From the NCBI RefSeq assembly GCF_020622065.1, contig NZ_JAHRYQ010000001.1, positions 558,001 through 622,000 on the forward strand: a stretch of 64,000 nucleotides of DNA, written 5' to 3'. Shown piece by piece: positions 1-8,294 of this stretch. The first letter of the stretch is position 1; the number at the start of each line of letters is the position of its first letter. Source of the DNA: Geothrix sp. (lineage in GTDB: Bacteria; Acidobacteriota; Holophagae; Holophagales; Holophagaceae). A program made the position numbers and the translations under genes. The notes under the pieces were generated by a model that was not told the DNA's origin, searched no databases, and was given only the letters and a program-made list of their open reading frames with translations.

Positions 1-486
1 CACCAGCGCCACATCGGCCATGAGGCGCTTCATGGCGGGACTGTCTGCCAGGAAGAAACGGCCGCTTTCCACCTCGGCGAGCAGGCGCTGGTTCTCCCGC
101 TCCAGTTGGGATTGGCGGAGGGCGTTGCCGGTCACCAGGAGCAGGCGGTCCAGGTCGATGGGTTTTTCGAGGAAGTCGAAGGCGCCCAGCTTGGTGGCCT
201 GCAGGGCCGTGTCGATGCTGGCGTGGCCCGAGATCATCACCACGGGCAGGTCGGGGCGGATCTGCTTGGCCTGCTTCAGCGTCTCCAGGCCATCCTGACC
301 CGGCAGCCACACATCCAGCAGCATGAACTGGATGCCCTCACCGTCGGGGTTGTGCAGCAGGTCGATGGCCTGTTCGCCGCGTTCGGCCTTCACCACCTGA
401 TAGCCCTCGTCCTTCAGGGCTTCGCCCAGGGACCGCCGGATTCCCGGCTCGTCATCCACCAGGAGGATGGTGATGGGGGCGCGCAT
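1..486 (-). CDS. NtrC-family response regulator, partial (C-terminus outside window)
   Basis: This is the N-terminal 162 residues of a response regulator that runs off the left edge. The receiver domain has the acidic pair D11-D12, the phospho-acceptor D58 in LLDVWLPGQDG, and a lysine in DFLEKPID. After it comes a linker (QLERENQRLL) and FFLADSPAMKRLM, which resembles the opening of a sigma-54 AAA+ domain, so an enhancer-binding regulator is likely. The start is ATG at 486; an upstream ATG at 494 is out of frame. It lies 47 bases after the TorD-type chaperone gene on the same strand and is probably the last gene of the reductase operon. The AAA+ domain itself is not visible. Confidence 0.85.
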   Translation of the reverse strand, partial: MRAPITILLVDDEPGIRRSLGEALKDEGYQVVKAERGEQAIDLLHNPDGEGIQFMLLDVWLPGQDGLETLKQAKQIRPDLPVVMISGHASIDTALQATKLGAFDFLEKPIDLDRLLLVTGNALRQSQLERENQRLLAEVESGRFFLADSPAMKRLMADVALV

Positions 487-533
487 GATTCCATGCTGGA
501 CGCGGGCCAAGCCTTTGTCCAGCAGCAGGTTGC

Positions 534-1121
534 CTAGATTTCTCCCAATGCCCTCTCGGTTTCGGGCAGTAGGGCGGCCGCCAGTTCCCCCGCGGCCAGA
601 TAGTAGGGGTGGGCGGCCACCTGGGGCAGCTGGTCTGCCACGGCCTGCACGAAGGGACGCAGGTGGACCCGTATGAGACGCTGGGCCAGCGCCACGAACG
701 GGTCGCGTTCCGCCAGGTCCCCCTCGATCACCTGCCCCAGGAGGAAGCTCAGGCAGGCGAACTCCAGGCCCAGGTGGTCCGGGGGGATGGTGAGATCCTC
801 CTGGAGGCTGATGTCGGCCTCGTCGTAGAGGGCCTGGAGGGGGCCGAGCACCTCGGGGGCCATGAGGTGCCCCCGGGCCTGGACGGATTCGAAGAGGTGG
901 ACCGTGTCCGCATCCTTGGCATGGAGGAAGAGCCGCGCATATTCCACGGGCTGTTCCTGGGACGAAAGCGTGTGCTGCGACATCTGCTGCAAGGGGCCTG
1001 CGAGAGAGGGGCCAGGGTCCCGGTTCAACAGGTCTTCCAGGGCTTCCTTCAGGTCCGCCTCGGGCTCCAGGAAGGCCTCGGCGAGGATCTGGGCGAGGTC
1101 TGCCAAGAGGGCGAGCGACAT
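534..1121 (-). CDS. TorD/DmsD-family reductase assembly chaperone
   Basis: This 195-residue protein is predicted to be all-helical and soluble. Members of the TorD/DmsD family bind the Tat signal or apoprotein of molybdopterin reductases in the cytoplasm and promote cofactor loading before export. Support comes from the family-like pattern QPVEYARLFLH near residue 60 and the central LGLEFACLSFLLG segment, the usual length of about 200, and the position 10 bases after the membrane-anchor gene of a molybdenum reductase operon. Its client is inferred to be the catalytic subunit at 2686-4875. The family diverges strongly in sequence, so context carries much of the weight. Confidence 0.85.
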   Translation of the reverse strand: MSLALLADLAQILAEAFLEPEADLKEALEDLLNRDPGPSLAGPLQQMSQHTLSSQEQPVEYARLFLHAKDADTVHLFESVQARGHLMAPEVLGPLQALYDEADISLQEDLTIPPDHLGLEFACLSFLLGQVIEGDLAERDPFVALAQRLIRVHLRPFVQAVADQLPQVAAHPYYLAAGELAAALLPETERALGEI

Positions 1122-1131
1122 GGGGGCTCCT

Positions 1132-2112
1132 TCAGTGCAGCATCCCCATCTTGTGGAAGCTGCTCACCTGGCCAGCGTAGACGAAGAGGTAGCGCAGGAG
1201 GAAGCCGCCGAAGAGCACGAGCCCCGAGGCGGCCAGGGCGAGGTTCCGGCTGCCGTGGAAGGCGTGCCCTTTGAGCAGGCTGGGAGCCAGTTCGTAGACC
1301 TCGATGCCCAGGGGCGTGAGGAGCCCCAGGCCCAGGAAGAAGACCCAGAACACCACCGTGTACGGGCCACCCAGAATGAGCCAGAGCGCCTGCTTCACGG
1401 CCAGCACGGAGAGCGTCCCGTGGATGAGGTAGGGGAGGATGATGAAGAGCTCCAGCACGATGAACACGATGTCCAGAGTGATGAGGAACTTGGTCTCGTG
1501 GGTCTCGATGGGGTTCTTCGGGTCGAGCACCATGGCCAGCAGCAGGGCCGCCGCGCCGCTGGAGAGGGCCGAGAACAGGAACATCTGGGCCACCAGGTTG
1601 GTGTTCCAGAACGGGCGTGCGGATACGGCGCCGAGCAGCACACCGGTGTAGATGCCCACGCCGATGGCGAAGGGGAAGCCGATCATGGCGAGGGTCTTGC
1701 GATGGCCTGAGAGATCCACATTCAGCCGGTGGACCTGCTTCCAGGTGGGCGGCACCTTGCTGAACAGCTTCTGCCGCCAGTCCTCGGGCAGCCAGGCGAA
1801 GCCGTAGACGAACGCGATCAGCGTGAAGAGGGTGAGAAGCCAGCTGCCGATGGACATGGGGCTCTCCCAGCGGAAGTGCATGAACAGCTTGTAGAAGCGG
1901 TACCAGTTGCCCAGGTCGAGGATGAGCAGGGCCGAGCCGATGGCCACCGGCCAGGGCGCCAGCAGGGCCCCCATGCGGGCGATGCGGGGGTAGGCGGGCT
2001 GGCCGTCCACCTCCAGGTAGTTGGCGAGGCCTGCGGCGAAGAAGAGCCCGGCGGACAGGCCGCCCAGGAACAGGTAGACCACGATGAGGAGACCCCAGTT
2101 GAACTCGTGCAT
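1132..2112 (-). CDS. NrfD/PsrC-type membrane anchor subunit of molybdenum reductase
   Basis: This 326-residue integral membrane protein has about eight to nine hydrophobic segments. It opens with NWGLLIVVYLFLGGLSAGLF, typical of the NrfD/PsrC family. Such subunits anchor a periplasmic reductase and its iron-sulfur subunit and exchange electrons with the (mena)quinone pool. No haem-ligand arrangement of the NarI type is evident, consistent with NrfD rather than cytochrome b. The gene lies 9 bases after the FeS subunit gene and 10 before the chaperone gene, so the three are almost certainly co-transcribed. Whether it oxidises quinol or reduces quinone cannot be told from sequence. Confidence 0.9.
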   Translation of the reverse strand: MHEFNWGLLIVVYLFLGGLSAGLFFAAGLANYLEVDGQPAYPRIARMGALLAPWPVAIGSALLILDLGNWYRFYKLFMHFRWESPMSIGSWLLTLFTLIAFVYGFAWLPEDWRQKLFSKVPPTWKQVHRLNVDLSGHRKTLAMIGFPFAIGVGIYTGVLLGAVSARPFWNTNLVAQMFLFSALSSGAAALLLAMVLDPKNPIETHETKFLITLDIVFIVLELFIILPYLIHGTLSVLAVKQALWLILGGPYTVVFWVFFLGLGLLTPLGIEVYELAPSLLKGHAFHGSRNLALAASGLVLFGGFLLRYLFVYAGQVSSFHKMGMLH

Positions 2113-2121
2113 ATCAAGCTC

Positions 2122-2673
2122 CTAGAGCAGGTAATAGAGTTGGGGGCCATTGCCCGTCTGGGGTTCCTTCACGCGGTAGCGCCGCGTGGCGAGCAGCTCG
2201 TGCACCCGGCTGGCGGGATCTTCCAGGTCGCCGAAGACGCGCACCTTGGAGGGGCATGTCTCCACACAGGCCGGGATGGTGCCCTTGTCGATCCGATGGC
2301 TGCAGAGGGTGCACTTGTGGACCGTGCCGCTGGCCTCGTGGAAGTAGCGGGCGTCGTAGGGGCAGGCGATCATGCAGTAGCGGCAACCGATGCACTCGTC
2401 GTCGTTGACCAGCACGATGCCGTCCTTGCGCTGCCAGGAGGCCCCGGTGGGGCAGACCCGCACGCAGGAGGGATGCTCACAGTGGTGGCACTGCTCCGGC
2501 TCGAAGTCGATGCGGAGCTTGGGGTATTCCCCCTGCCGGTCTTCGTTGATCCAGTTGCGGAAGTTCCCGACCGGAACCTCGTTTTCGGCCTTGCAGGCGA
2601 CGGCGCAGGCTTTGCAATTGATGCATTTCCGCGAGTCGATGACGAGGGCGTAGCGCTTCTTCTTGATGGCCAT
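2122..2673 (-). CDS. 4[4Fe-4S] ferredoxin-like subunit (PsrB/DmsB/NrfC type)
   Basis: This 183-residue electron-transfer subunit has sixteen cysteines in four sets: C17/20/23/27 (CINCKACAVAC), C62/65/70/74 (CHHCEHPSCVRVC), C94/97/100/104 (CIGCRYCMIAC) and C121/124/136/140. This is the standard layout for four [4Fe-4S] clusters carrying electrons between the anchor and the molybdenum subunit. There is no signal peptide, as usual for subunits exported with the Tat-bearing partner. It sits 12 bases after the catalytic subunit gene and 9 before the anchor gene. The order A-B-C is that of polysulfide, thiosulfate and DMSO reductases. Confidence 0.95.
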   Translation of the reverse strand: MAIKKKRYALVIDSRKCINCKACAVACKAENEVPVGNFRNWINEDRQGEYPKLRIDFEPEQCHHCEHPSCVRVCPTGASWQRKDGIVLVNDDECIGCRYCMIACPYDARYFHEASGTVHKCTLCSHRIDKGTIPACVETCPSKVRVFGDLEDPASRVHELLATRRYRVKEPQTGNGPQLYYLL

Positions 2674-2685
2674 GGTCCACCCTCC

Positions 2686-4875
2686 TCAGGCGTTCGCGAC
2701 TTTGACGAAGGTTTCGTGGAAGGCGGCATTGCCCGACACCTTGTCCCAAGCGGTCTCGAGGATCACCGCATCGCTGGCGCCCACCTGGTAGACCAGGCTC
2801 TGCATCTTCGATTTCTTGCCGAAGCCGTGCAGCATGAACACGCAGTCGGGGCGGATCTCCTCGGTGACGCGGGCCTTGAGCTTCACGCTGCCCACGCTGC
2901 TGGTGACCGTGAGGGTGGATCCGGTCTTGATCCCGAGGCGCTCGGCGGGCTTCGGGTTGATCCAGAGGTCGTTCTCCTTCATGAATTCGTTCAGCCAGAC
3001 ATTGTTCGACTGGTTGGCGTGGGTGAAGTAGCCCACACGGCCGAGGATGAGGCGGAACCGGTCGCCGGGCGGCTGGACTGGCGCGGCGTAGACGGGCAGC
3101 GGGTCATGGCCGGCTTCCTGGAGGCGCTCGGAGAACAGCTCGATCTTCCCGGTCTTGGTCACGAAGCGGTGATCGGGGGTCAGGGTCTTGCCGTAGCTGG
3201 GCTGGCCGCTGGCGGCCCACACGCCGTGCTTCTTCATGTGCTCGGCGGCCATGGGGATGGGCAGATCCCTGAACTCCGCCTCCACCCACTGCTCGATGGT
3301 GTAGTCGAAGTAGTCGCCGAGACCCAGGCGCTTGGCCAGGCCCTGCACGATGTCGAGATTCGGCTTCGTGTCGTGGATGGGCTTCACCACCTGTTGGCGG
3401 TAGACCACGGCGGGCCAGATGCCCGGCATCACCTCCACCGGATCCGTGCGCTCCAGGTAGGCGCTCTCGGGGAACACCACATCGGCATACCAGGCCATGT
3501 CGCTCATCTGGACATCGATCACGCCGATGAAGTCCATTCCTTCGATCATCTTCAGCGTCTTGGCCTGGTCGGGCATGGCGTTCAGGGGGTCCTGCTTGTA
3601 GACCATCCAGGCCTTGATGGGATAAGGCTTCCCACTGAGCACATTCTCGCGCAGCTTCAGGTAGACGCCGTCGCCCTTGGCGGCCAGGGGGAAGTGCTTT
3701 TCGATCTCGTCGACACGGGGCGCCTTGGGCTCGTCCCAGGGCATGAATAGGAACTCGCCCTTGGGCAGCTTGGCGTTGGGCACCATGCCGCCGGGCTGGT
3801 CCCAGTTGCCGATGATGGCGTTGAGGATGGCCTGGGCGCGGCGCATCTGGAAGTCGTTCTGGTACCACGAGGAGCGGCGTCCTGCGTAGTAGAGGGCGCG
3901 GGGCGCGGCATCGGAGAACTCCCGGGCGATGCGGATGATGTCCTTCGCCGGGATCTCGGTCTCCTGCTCAGCCCACTCGGGGGTGTACGGCTTCACATGC
4001 TCGGCCAGCTGATCGAAGCCGGTGGTGTAGGCGGCGACGAAATCCTTGCTGTGGCGGTTTTCCTTGATGATCACATGGATCATCGCGAGGATGAACGCGA
4101 GGTCGGTGCCGGGTTTGATGGGGTACCACTCGTCGGCCTTGGCCGCGGTGACGGTGAAGCGGGGATCGAGATAGACCAGCTTGGCCTTGCGCTCCATCAC
4201 CCCGCCGATGAGATCCATGGTGTCGGGCGTGATGATGCTCTCGAAGCGGTTCGCGCCGGACATGATGACGAACTTGCTGTTGAGCAGGTCGAAGCTGGGG
4301 ACGGTGCCGAAGGTGGCGCTGTAGGCCAGGTTCACCGAGGCCAGGCAGAGGGTGGGGTGGCGCACGAGGTTGGGCGAGCCGAAGGCCAGGCCCAGGTTCT
4401 TGAAGAAGACTTCCTGGAAGCCCTCGGTGGAGGACCAGAGGGTGCTTTCGGGACCGTACTTCGACTTGGCTTCCGCCAGCTTCTTGGCGGCAAAGTCGAA
4501 GGCCTCGTCCCAGCTCACGGGCTTCCACTTGCCTTCACCCCGGGCCCCCACGCGGATCATGGGCTGCTTGAGGCGGTCGGGATCGTAGACTTGCTTGATG
4601 GCCGCATTGCCGCGGGCGCACAGCATGTCGCGGGACTTCGGGTTCTCGGGATTGGGATTCAGCTTCTTGACGAGGCCCCCCTCGACCACGGCGATGGCCG
4701 AGCATTTGTTGGGGCACAGCTCACAGGTCGTCGGGACTTCCCGGCGGTCGTCGGAGGCCGTCCGGCCCTTCTTGAAATACCGGAGGCATCCCGCCTGGCT
4801 GGCGGTGACGGCTCCGGCGGCGGTGGCGCCGGCGGCCTTCAGGAACAGGCGGCGGTCCATGCGAGTGGTTCCCAT
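2686..4875 (-). CDS. Molybdopterin oxidoreductase catalytic subunit, PsrA/PhsA-like, Tat-exported
   Basis: This 729-residue catalytic subunit belongs to the DMSO-reductase superfamily. A twin-arginine signal (RRLFLK, residues 8-13) and a possible lipobox-like C30 head the protein. An FeS motif follows with C51, C54, C58 and C86. The expected molybdenum ligand region reads GSPNLVRHPTLCLAS with C177, so cysteine rather than serine or aspartate is the likely ligand, as in polysulfide, thiosulfate and arsenate reductases. The molydopterin-dinucleotide-binding domain occupies the last 120 residues (GRVGYFTHANQSNN). ATG at 4875 follows a GGGAGA Shine-Dalgarno. The true substrate (sulfur species, arsenate, selenate or other) cannot be assigned from sequence, so I give no symbol. 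Confidence 0.9.
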   Translation of the reverse strand: MGTTRMDRRLFLKAAGATAAGAVTASQAGCLRYFKKGRTASDDRREVPTTCELCPNKCSAIAVVEGGLVKKLNPNPENPKSRDMLCARGNAAIKQVYDPDRLKQPMIRVGARGEGKWKPVSWDEAFDFAAKKLAEAKSKYGPESTLWSSTEGFQEVFFKNLGLAFGSPNLVRHPTLCLASVNLAYSATFGTVPSFDLLNSKFVIMSGANRFESIITPDTMDLIGGVMERKAKLVYLDPRFTVTAAKADEWYPIKPGTDLAFILAMIHVIIKENRHSKDFVAAYTTGFDQLAEHVKPYTPEWAEQETEIPAKDIIRIAREFSDAAPRALYYAGRRSSWYQNDFQMRRAQAILNAIIGNWDQPGGMVPNAKLPKGEFLFMPWDEPKAPRVDEIEKHFPLAAKGDGVYLKLRENVLSGKPYPIKAWMVYKQDPLNAMPDQAKTLKMIEGMDFIGVIDVQMSDMAWYADVVFPESAYLERTDPVEVMPGIWPAVVYRQQVVKPIHDTKPNLDIVQGLAKRLGLGDYFDYTIEQWVEAEFRDLPIPMAAEHMKKHGVWAASGQPSYGKTLTPDHRFVTKTGKIELFSERLQEAGHDPLPVYAAPVQPPGDRFRLILGRVGYFTHANQSNNVWLNEFMKENDLWINPKPAERLGIKTGSTLTVTSSVGSVKLKARVTEEIRPDCVFMLHGFGKKSKMQSLVYQVGASDAVILETAWDKVSGNAAFHETFVKVANA

Positions 4876-4941
4876 CGGGATCTCCCAGGAAGGACGAAGG
4901 CCGGGCCGGAGGGTTGCCCCTCCGGCCCGGTGGGGCGGTGT

Positions 4942-6672
4942 CTAGAACTTGACCTCGATGGAGGCGTAGGTGGACTTCACCGAGGCGGGGAAGCCGTACT
5001 GCAGCATCGGGTTCTTGTTCAGGTCGTAGGCATCTTCCCAGCTCTGGCCGGGCATGGAAGGCCCGGGGCTGATGTGCCAGCCGCTGAAGGCGTGGCTGTA
5101 TTTGTAGTCCAGGAAGCCCAGGCGGAAGGCGGCGTTCTTGGCGAACTGCCAGTGGATGTAGCCTTCCCACACATCGCCGCGGGTGCCGAGTTTCTCGGTG
5201 GCTTCCCCGGTGGCGGGGCTGTAGGTCCACCAGCGCGGGGACCCGTGGTTGAACTCGGCGCCGAAGCCGAGCTTCTCGGTGGCATCCCAGCGCATGCCCA
5301 CATAGTAGGCGCTGGCGGTCTGGCTCTTGTTGGCGTCGCCCAGGAGGCCGCCGAATCCGGCGAGCTGCTGAGTCTGGCCGCCGAAGGCCGCGGGCATCGT
5401 CCAGTAGGCGCCGTACTGGCTCATCTTCCCGTTGGGCAGGCTCTTGATGTGGCCGTAGCTGGCGAAGTAGGTGAAGCTGTCGCCGACCTTGTGCTTCCAG
5501 GTGGCGGTCCACTGGTCGATGTCGCCCAGGTTGTTGGTGGCGGTGACATATTGGATCGCGGGCATGCCGCCCATGCCGGGCATGGCAGGCACGGGGAAGT
5601 TGTTGGTGCTGCCGAAGGGGATGTCCGTGAGGTTGCCCATGCGGTTGTAGCCGATGTAGAGGTTCGTGCTGCTGACCGTATCGCCGATCTGGAAGAGCAA
5701 GGGCATGTCGTACATGGCGCCCAGCACGGTGCTGTCCTTGAGGGGGCCGATGCTGGCGACCTGCAGCGTGGCGGCCGAGGCATTGGGACCCTGGGGCGTC
5801 CAGTTCACATTGGTGAAGTTGAAGCCCACGGGGGCCGCGCTGGCCTTCACATTGCCGCCGCCGCCGAAGCCGGACTCGTAGCCCACGCCGTAGCAGAGGC
5901 CCAGCAGCGTTCCTTCGGGCAGGCCGAGCTTGTCGAGGTGGAACTTGAAGCCGATGCCATCCACCATGGCGTTCACGGCCAGGGCCTGCGGGGTGGCCTG
6001 GCGCTCCACGCCGTCCTTCACTTCAAACGGCGGCCCGTCCGAGGTGTTCTGGCGGCCGATGGAGAGGACGCCCACCGGGAAGTCATAGACGAGGCTGGCG
6101 CGCTCGACGCGGAGCACATCCGTACCCGGCACCTTGGCGCTGTTGAACGAGTTCTGGACGGTGTTGGGCGAGCCGTTGAAGGTGGGGACATCCGCGCCGC
6201 CATGGACCTTGTACATCGTCAGGCGGCCCATGATCTTGGCGTGCTCGTTGATGGTGATGCCCAGCTTGAGGCGCAGGCGGGTGGACCACTGGACGGAGTT
6301 GGTCCAGTCCTGGGCGGGGGAGTTCTGCGTGAGGGGCACGAAGGGGTACGCGTAGCCCGGAGGCAGAGGGCCGGGATAGCCGGCGCTCTGGGCGAAGCCC
6401 ATGAACTGCTGGTAGGGCTTGAAGTGCCACTCGCTGGACTCGAAGCGGGTGCGGAGATCGCCGCCCCACTGGATGTTGTCGCCGGCGACCTTGGTCTCGA
6501 CCTTGACCAGACGGGCATCGACTTCCTGCGCGGCGGCGGCCTTCTCCTCGATGGCCTTCAGCTGCGTCTTGAGCTGCTCGATCTGCTTCTGCAGGTCCTC
6601 GTTGGACTGGGCGCTCAGGGCCGCGGGCGCCAGCATGGCGACCAGGGCGAGCATGATGCGGGAGGGTTTCAT
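4942..6672 (-). CDS. Outer-membrane porin-like beta-barrel protein with N-terminal coiled coil
   Basis: This 576-residue exported protein has a signal peptide ending near LSAQS, residues 17-22. A short coiled coil follows (NEDLQKQIEQLKTQLKAIEE, residues 24-43). The rest has alternating-hydrophobicity strands starting at IQWGGDLRTRFESS and ending in IEVKF with a C-terminal phenylalanine, the usual sign of a Gram-negative barrel. The plan resembles the DUF3373-type porin-like proteins of metal-reducing bacteria; that family name is from memory. It lies between the cytochrome gene (42-base gap) and the reductase gene (66-base gap) on the same strand. I infer substrate or product passage for the periplasmic enzyme, or stabilisation of an electron conduit, but neither is shown. 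Confidence 0.8.
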   Translation of the reverse strand: MKPSRIMLALVAMLAPAALSAQSNEDLQKQIEQLKTQLKAIEEKAAAAQEVDARLVKVETKVAGDNIQWGGDLRTRFESSEWHFKPYQQFMGFAQSAGYPGPLPPGYAYPFVPLTQNSPAQDWTNSVQWSTRLRLKLGITINEHAKIMGRLTMYKVHGGADVPTFNGSPNTVQNSFNSAKVPGTDVLRVERASLVYDFPVGVLSIGRQNTSDGPPFEVKDGVERQATPQALAVNAMVDGIGFKFHLDKLGLPEGTLLGLCYGVGYESGFGGGGNVKASAAPVGFNFTNVNWTPQGPNASAATLQVASIGPLKDSTVLGAMYDMPLLFQIGDTVSSTNLYIGYNRMGNLTDIPFGSTNNFPVPAMPGMGGMPAIQYVTATNNLGDIDQWTATWKHKVGDSFTYFASYGHIKSLPNGKMSQYGAYWTMPAAFGGQTQQLAGFGGLLGDANKSQTASAYYVGMRWDATEKLGFGAEFNHGSPRWWTYSPATGEATEKLGTRGDVWEGYIHWQFAKNAAFRLGFLDYKYSHAFSGWHISPGPSMPGQSWEDAYDLNKNPMLQYGFPASVKSTYASIEVKF

Positions 6673-6714
6673 GGAAGCTCCGGGGAAGGGTTCAGGGCAG
6701 AACGCACAAGCGGC

Positions 6715-7035
6715 TCAGCCGCCGCAGGTTTCGGGCTGCGGGGAGTCGGAGGCGTGGTTCACGAGGAAGGTCTGGACATCCTTGACCTGCTCGGGCTTCA
6801 GCAGGCCGTCGAGCTTCTCCGCGCCCTTCTTGTGCTTGCCTGCTGCGAAATAGGCCTTCCACTGGGCCTGGGTCTTGGAGAGGGGCGTGATCTCCTTGGC
6901 GCTGCCGCCCGGGGCGTGGCAGGACTTGCAGCTCTTCTTGAAGAAGAACTTGCCCTTGGTGTCGCTGCCGCCCTGGGCGGCCAGCGAGGCCGATAGCGCC
7001 GCGACCACGGCGAGGAGCTTCAGGGTGTTCCGCAT
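6715..7035 (-). CDS. Small periplasmic monohaem cytochrome c
   Basis: This protein of 106 residues has a clear signal peptide (KLLAVVAALSASLAAQ) and one haem-binding motif, CKSCH, near residue 33. A methionine-bearing distal-ligand motif is not obvious. I chose ATG at 7035 over ATG at 7044 because an AAAGG Shine-Dalgarno abuts the latter but is nine bases from the former. Two cysteines near the C-terminus (SPQPETCGG) include only one confirmed residue, so a disulfide is not supported. It is the first gene of the porin/molybdenum reductase operon and probably shuttles electrons to or from the periplasmic reductase. The long AT-rich leader upstream holds the candidate regulatory sites. Confidence 0.85.
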   Translation of the reverse strand: MRNTLKLLAVVAALSASLAAQGGSDTKGKFFFKKSCKSCHAPGGSAKEITPLSKTQAQWKAYFAAGKHKKGAEKLDGLLKPEQVKDVQTFLVNHASDSPQPETCGG

Positions 7036-7136
7036 GGAGCACATCCTTTCTGGGGGAGAGTTGGGGGCAGGGCGACGCCATCCCAGGGCGGGAGGACGCT
7101 GGGTTCCGGGATTCCGCGGCGCCTCGGAGGAGGGGC

Positions 7137-7153
7137 GCGGAAGGATCTTGCCA
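7137..7153 (-). promoter_or_regulatory. Possible sigma-54-like promoter of the cytochrome/reductase operon
   Basis: On the minus strand the site reads TGGCAAGATCCTTCCGC. The -24 element TGGCA is perfect and spacing is right, but the -12 element is TTCC where TTGC is expected, losing the conserved G of GC. It points toward the cytochrome gene about 100 bases downstream, and the operon ends in an NtrC-type regulator, which makes the match more plausible. Treat it as a candidate only. Confidence 0.3.
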
Positions 7154-7191
7154 TTGAGGATGATCGGGTGGATAACGAGGTCAAGTCGTTC

Positions 7192-7205
7192 GTGACTATG
7201 ATCAC
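7192..7205. promoter_or_regulatory. CRP/FNR-type palindrome upstream of the reductase operon
   Basis: The sequence GTGACTATGATCAC has the arms GTGA and TCAC separated by six bases, the core spacing of CRP/FNR-family operators. It lies in an AT-rich stretch (about 7150-7245) in the divergent gap between the cytochrome gene and the [2Fe-2S] gene, so it could serve either. Four-base arms are a weak match and no regulator is encoded next to it. Confidence 0.35.
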
Positions 7206-7320
7206 TATTAATTAAATAACCACTAAGTAATTTGATTCTAAACCCTCAGTTGGCATGGATCTGGAGCCTTCCTGTCGGTCGGAGGCAGGGCTGCTATCGT
7301 GGGGATCCGAGGTTGGCCCC

Positions 7321-7698
7321 ATGGATGAATCCCGTTCCCTCCCCACGCCCGAGCAGGATGCCGCCGTGACCCCTGTGATGGGCCCGGCGCTGAAGCGGCA
7401 GGTGCTGGTGTGCACCTCCAAGAGCTGTTCCGCCAACGGCTCCGAGGCGGTGCTGGAAGCCTTCAAGGCCCACCTGATCGATGAGGGGCTGCTGTTCTAC
7501 AAGGGCAACCGGGAAGGCGAGGTGCAGTGCCTCCACTGCGGCTCCGTGGGCTTCTGCGCCATCGGACCCGCCGTGCTCGTGTATCCCGACGGCATCTGGT
7601 ACGCCCATGTCACCCCCGCGGATGTGCCCGAGATCATCGAAAGCCACCTGAAGGGCGGCGTGCCGGTGGAGCGGCTGGTGCGCAAGCGCCTGGGTTAG
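7321..7698 (+). CDS. Thioredoxin-fold [2Fe-2S] ferredoxin-like protein with altered cluster motif
   Basis: This 125-residue protein is of the NuoE-like/shethna-type [2Fe-2S] fold. The first cysteine pair is C31 and C36 (CTSKSC). The second region is CLHCGSVGFCAIGPAVLVYP, with C70, C73 and C79. In the family the second pair is normally Cys-x3-Cys directly before the xGP motif, so the position equivalent to the third ligand is S75 here. The start ATG at 7321 follows GAGG with eight-base spacing; an upstream in-frame ATG at 7255 lacks a comparable site. It is divergent from the reductase operon and convergent with mobA. It may be an electron carrier or a metal-binding relic. Confidence 0.75.
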   Translation: MDESRSLPTPEQDAAVTPVMGPALKRQVLVCTSKSCSANGSEAVLEAFKAHLIDEGLLFYKGNREGEVQCLHCGSVGFCAIGPAVLVYPDGIWYAHVTPADVPEIIESHLKGGVPVERLVRKRLG

Positions 7699-7718
7699 CG
7701 GCCGGGCTGGCGGTCGGA

Positions 7719-8294
7719 TTAGCTTCCCGCCTCGAACTCGCGCCGTTCTTCCGGGGTGTCCACATCGATCCACTCGGGCCCGTCGCAGGGCAGGAGGAGA
7801 TGGGGAAGGGCTTCTGCCAGGGCCACGAGGGATCGGTGCGGGGCCGCGGCGAGGCGGGGCCTGAAACGGTCCGGGAGCCACCCGCCGAGGGGCTGGAGGT
7901 GGCCCCCGTGCTGCGCCAGCACCCAGCGGGCGGCCTCGGGATCCGCGCTTTCGGCCCGCTGCGCCCAGGCCTCGAGCCGGGCCGGGGTCCAGCGCACCTG
8001 GTCGCAGGCCACCACCCACCACCGCCGGGGTGAGGCGGCCTCGGTCAAAGCCCAGGTCCGCAGAGCCGCGGCCGGGCCCTGGCGCGGATCGTCAAAGACC
8101 GGCAGGTCGGGTCGATCGGGCAGGAGGGCACCGAGCACCCGGATCGGCGCCCCTGGGAACACGGACTCGAAGACCCGCACCAGGTACCCTCCCCAGCTGC
8201 CGCCATCCGGGTGCGTCAGCGCGTGCTTCGCGGCGCCCATGCGGCGGCTGCGCCCCCCGCTCAGGAGCAGCAGGCCCGCCTCCCCGGAGGTCAT
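7719..8294 (-). CDS. mobA: Molybdenum cofactor guanylyltransferase MobA
   Basis: This 191-residue nucleotidyltransferase-like protein transfers GMP from GTP to Mo-molybdopterin to make the bis-MGD cofactor. The N-terminal LLLLSGGRSRRMGAAKHAL carries the GG-x-S-R-R-M-G-x-x-K signature, and VVACDQVRW near residue 100 stands where the family has a metal-binding aspartate. The ATG at 8294 overlaps the moaA stop as ATGA, indicating coupling; an upstream GTG at 8309 is the alternative. Co-location with a molybdopterin reductase that needs this cofactor supports the call. The sequence is divergent and rather short in the middle part. Confidence 0.85.
   Translation of the reverse strand: MTSGEAGLLLLSGGRSRRMGAAKHALTHPDGGSWGGYLVRVFESVFPGAPIRVLGALLPDRPDLPVFDDPRQGPAAALRTWALTEAASPRRWWVVACDQVRWTPARLEAWAQRAESADPEAARWVLAQHGGHLQPLGGWLPDRFRPRLAAAPHRSLVALAEALPHLLLPCDGPEWIDVDTPEERREFEAGS

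Noticed and set aside
3997-6996. A 999-residue open frame on the plus strand antisense to the reductase and porin genes
   Set aside because: It is rich in Gly, Ala, His and Arg with no family signature. Such long frames arise opposite genes with strong GC codon bias. The minus strand carries coherent domains.
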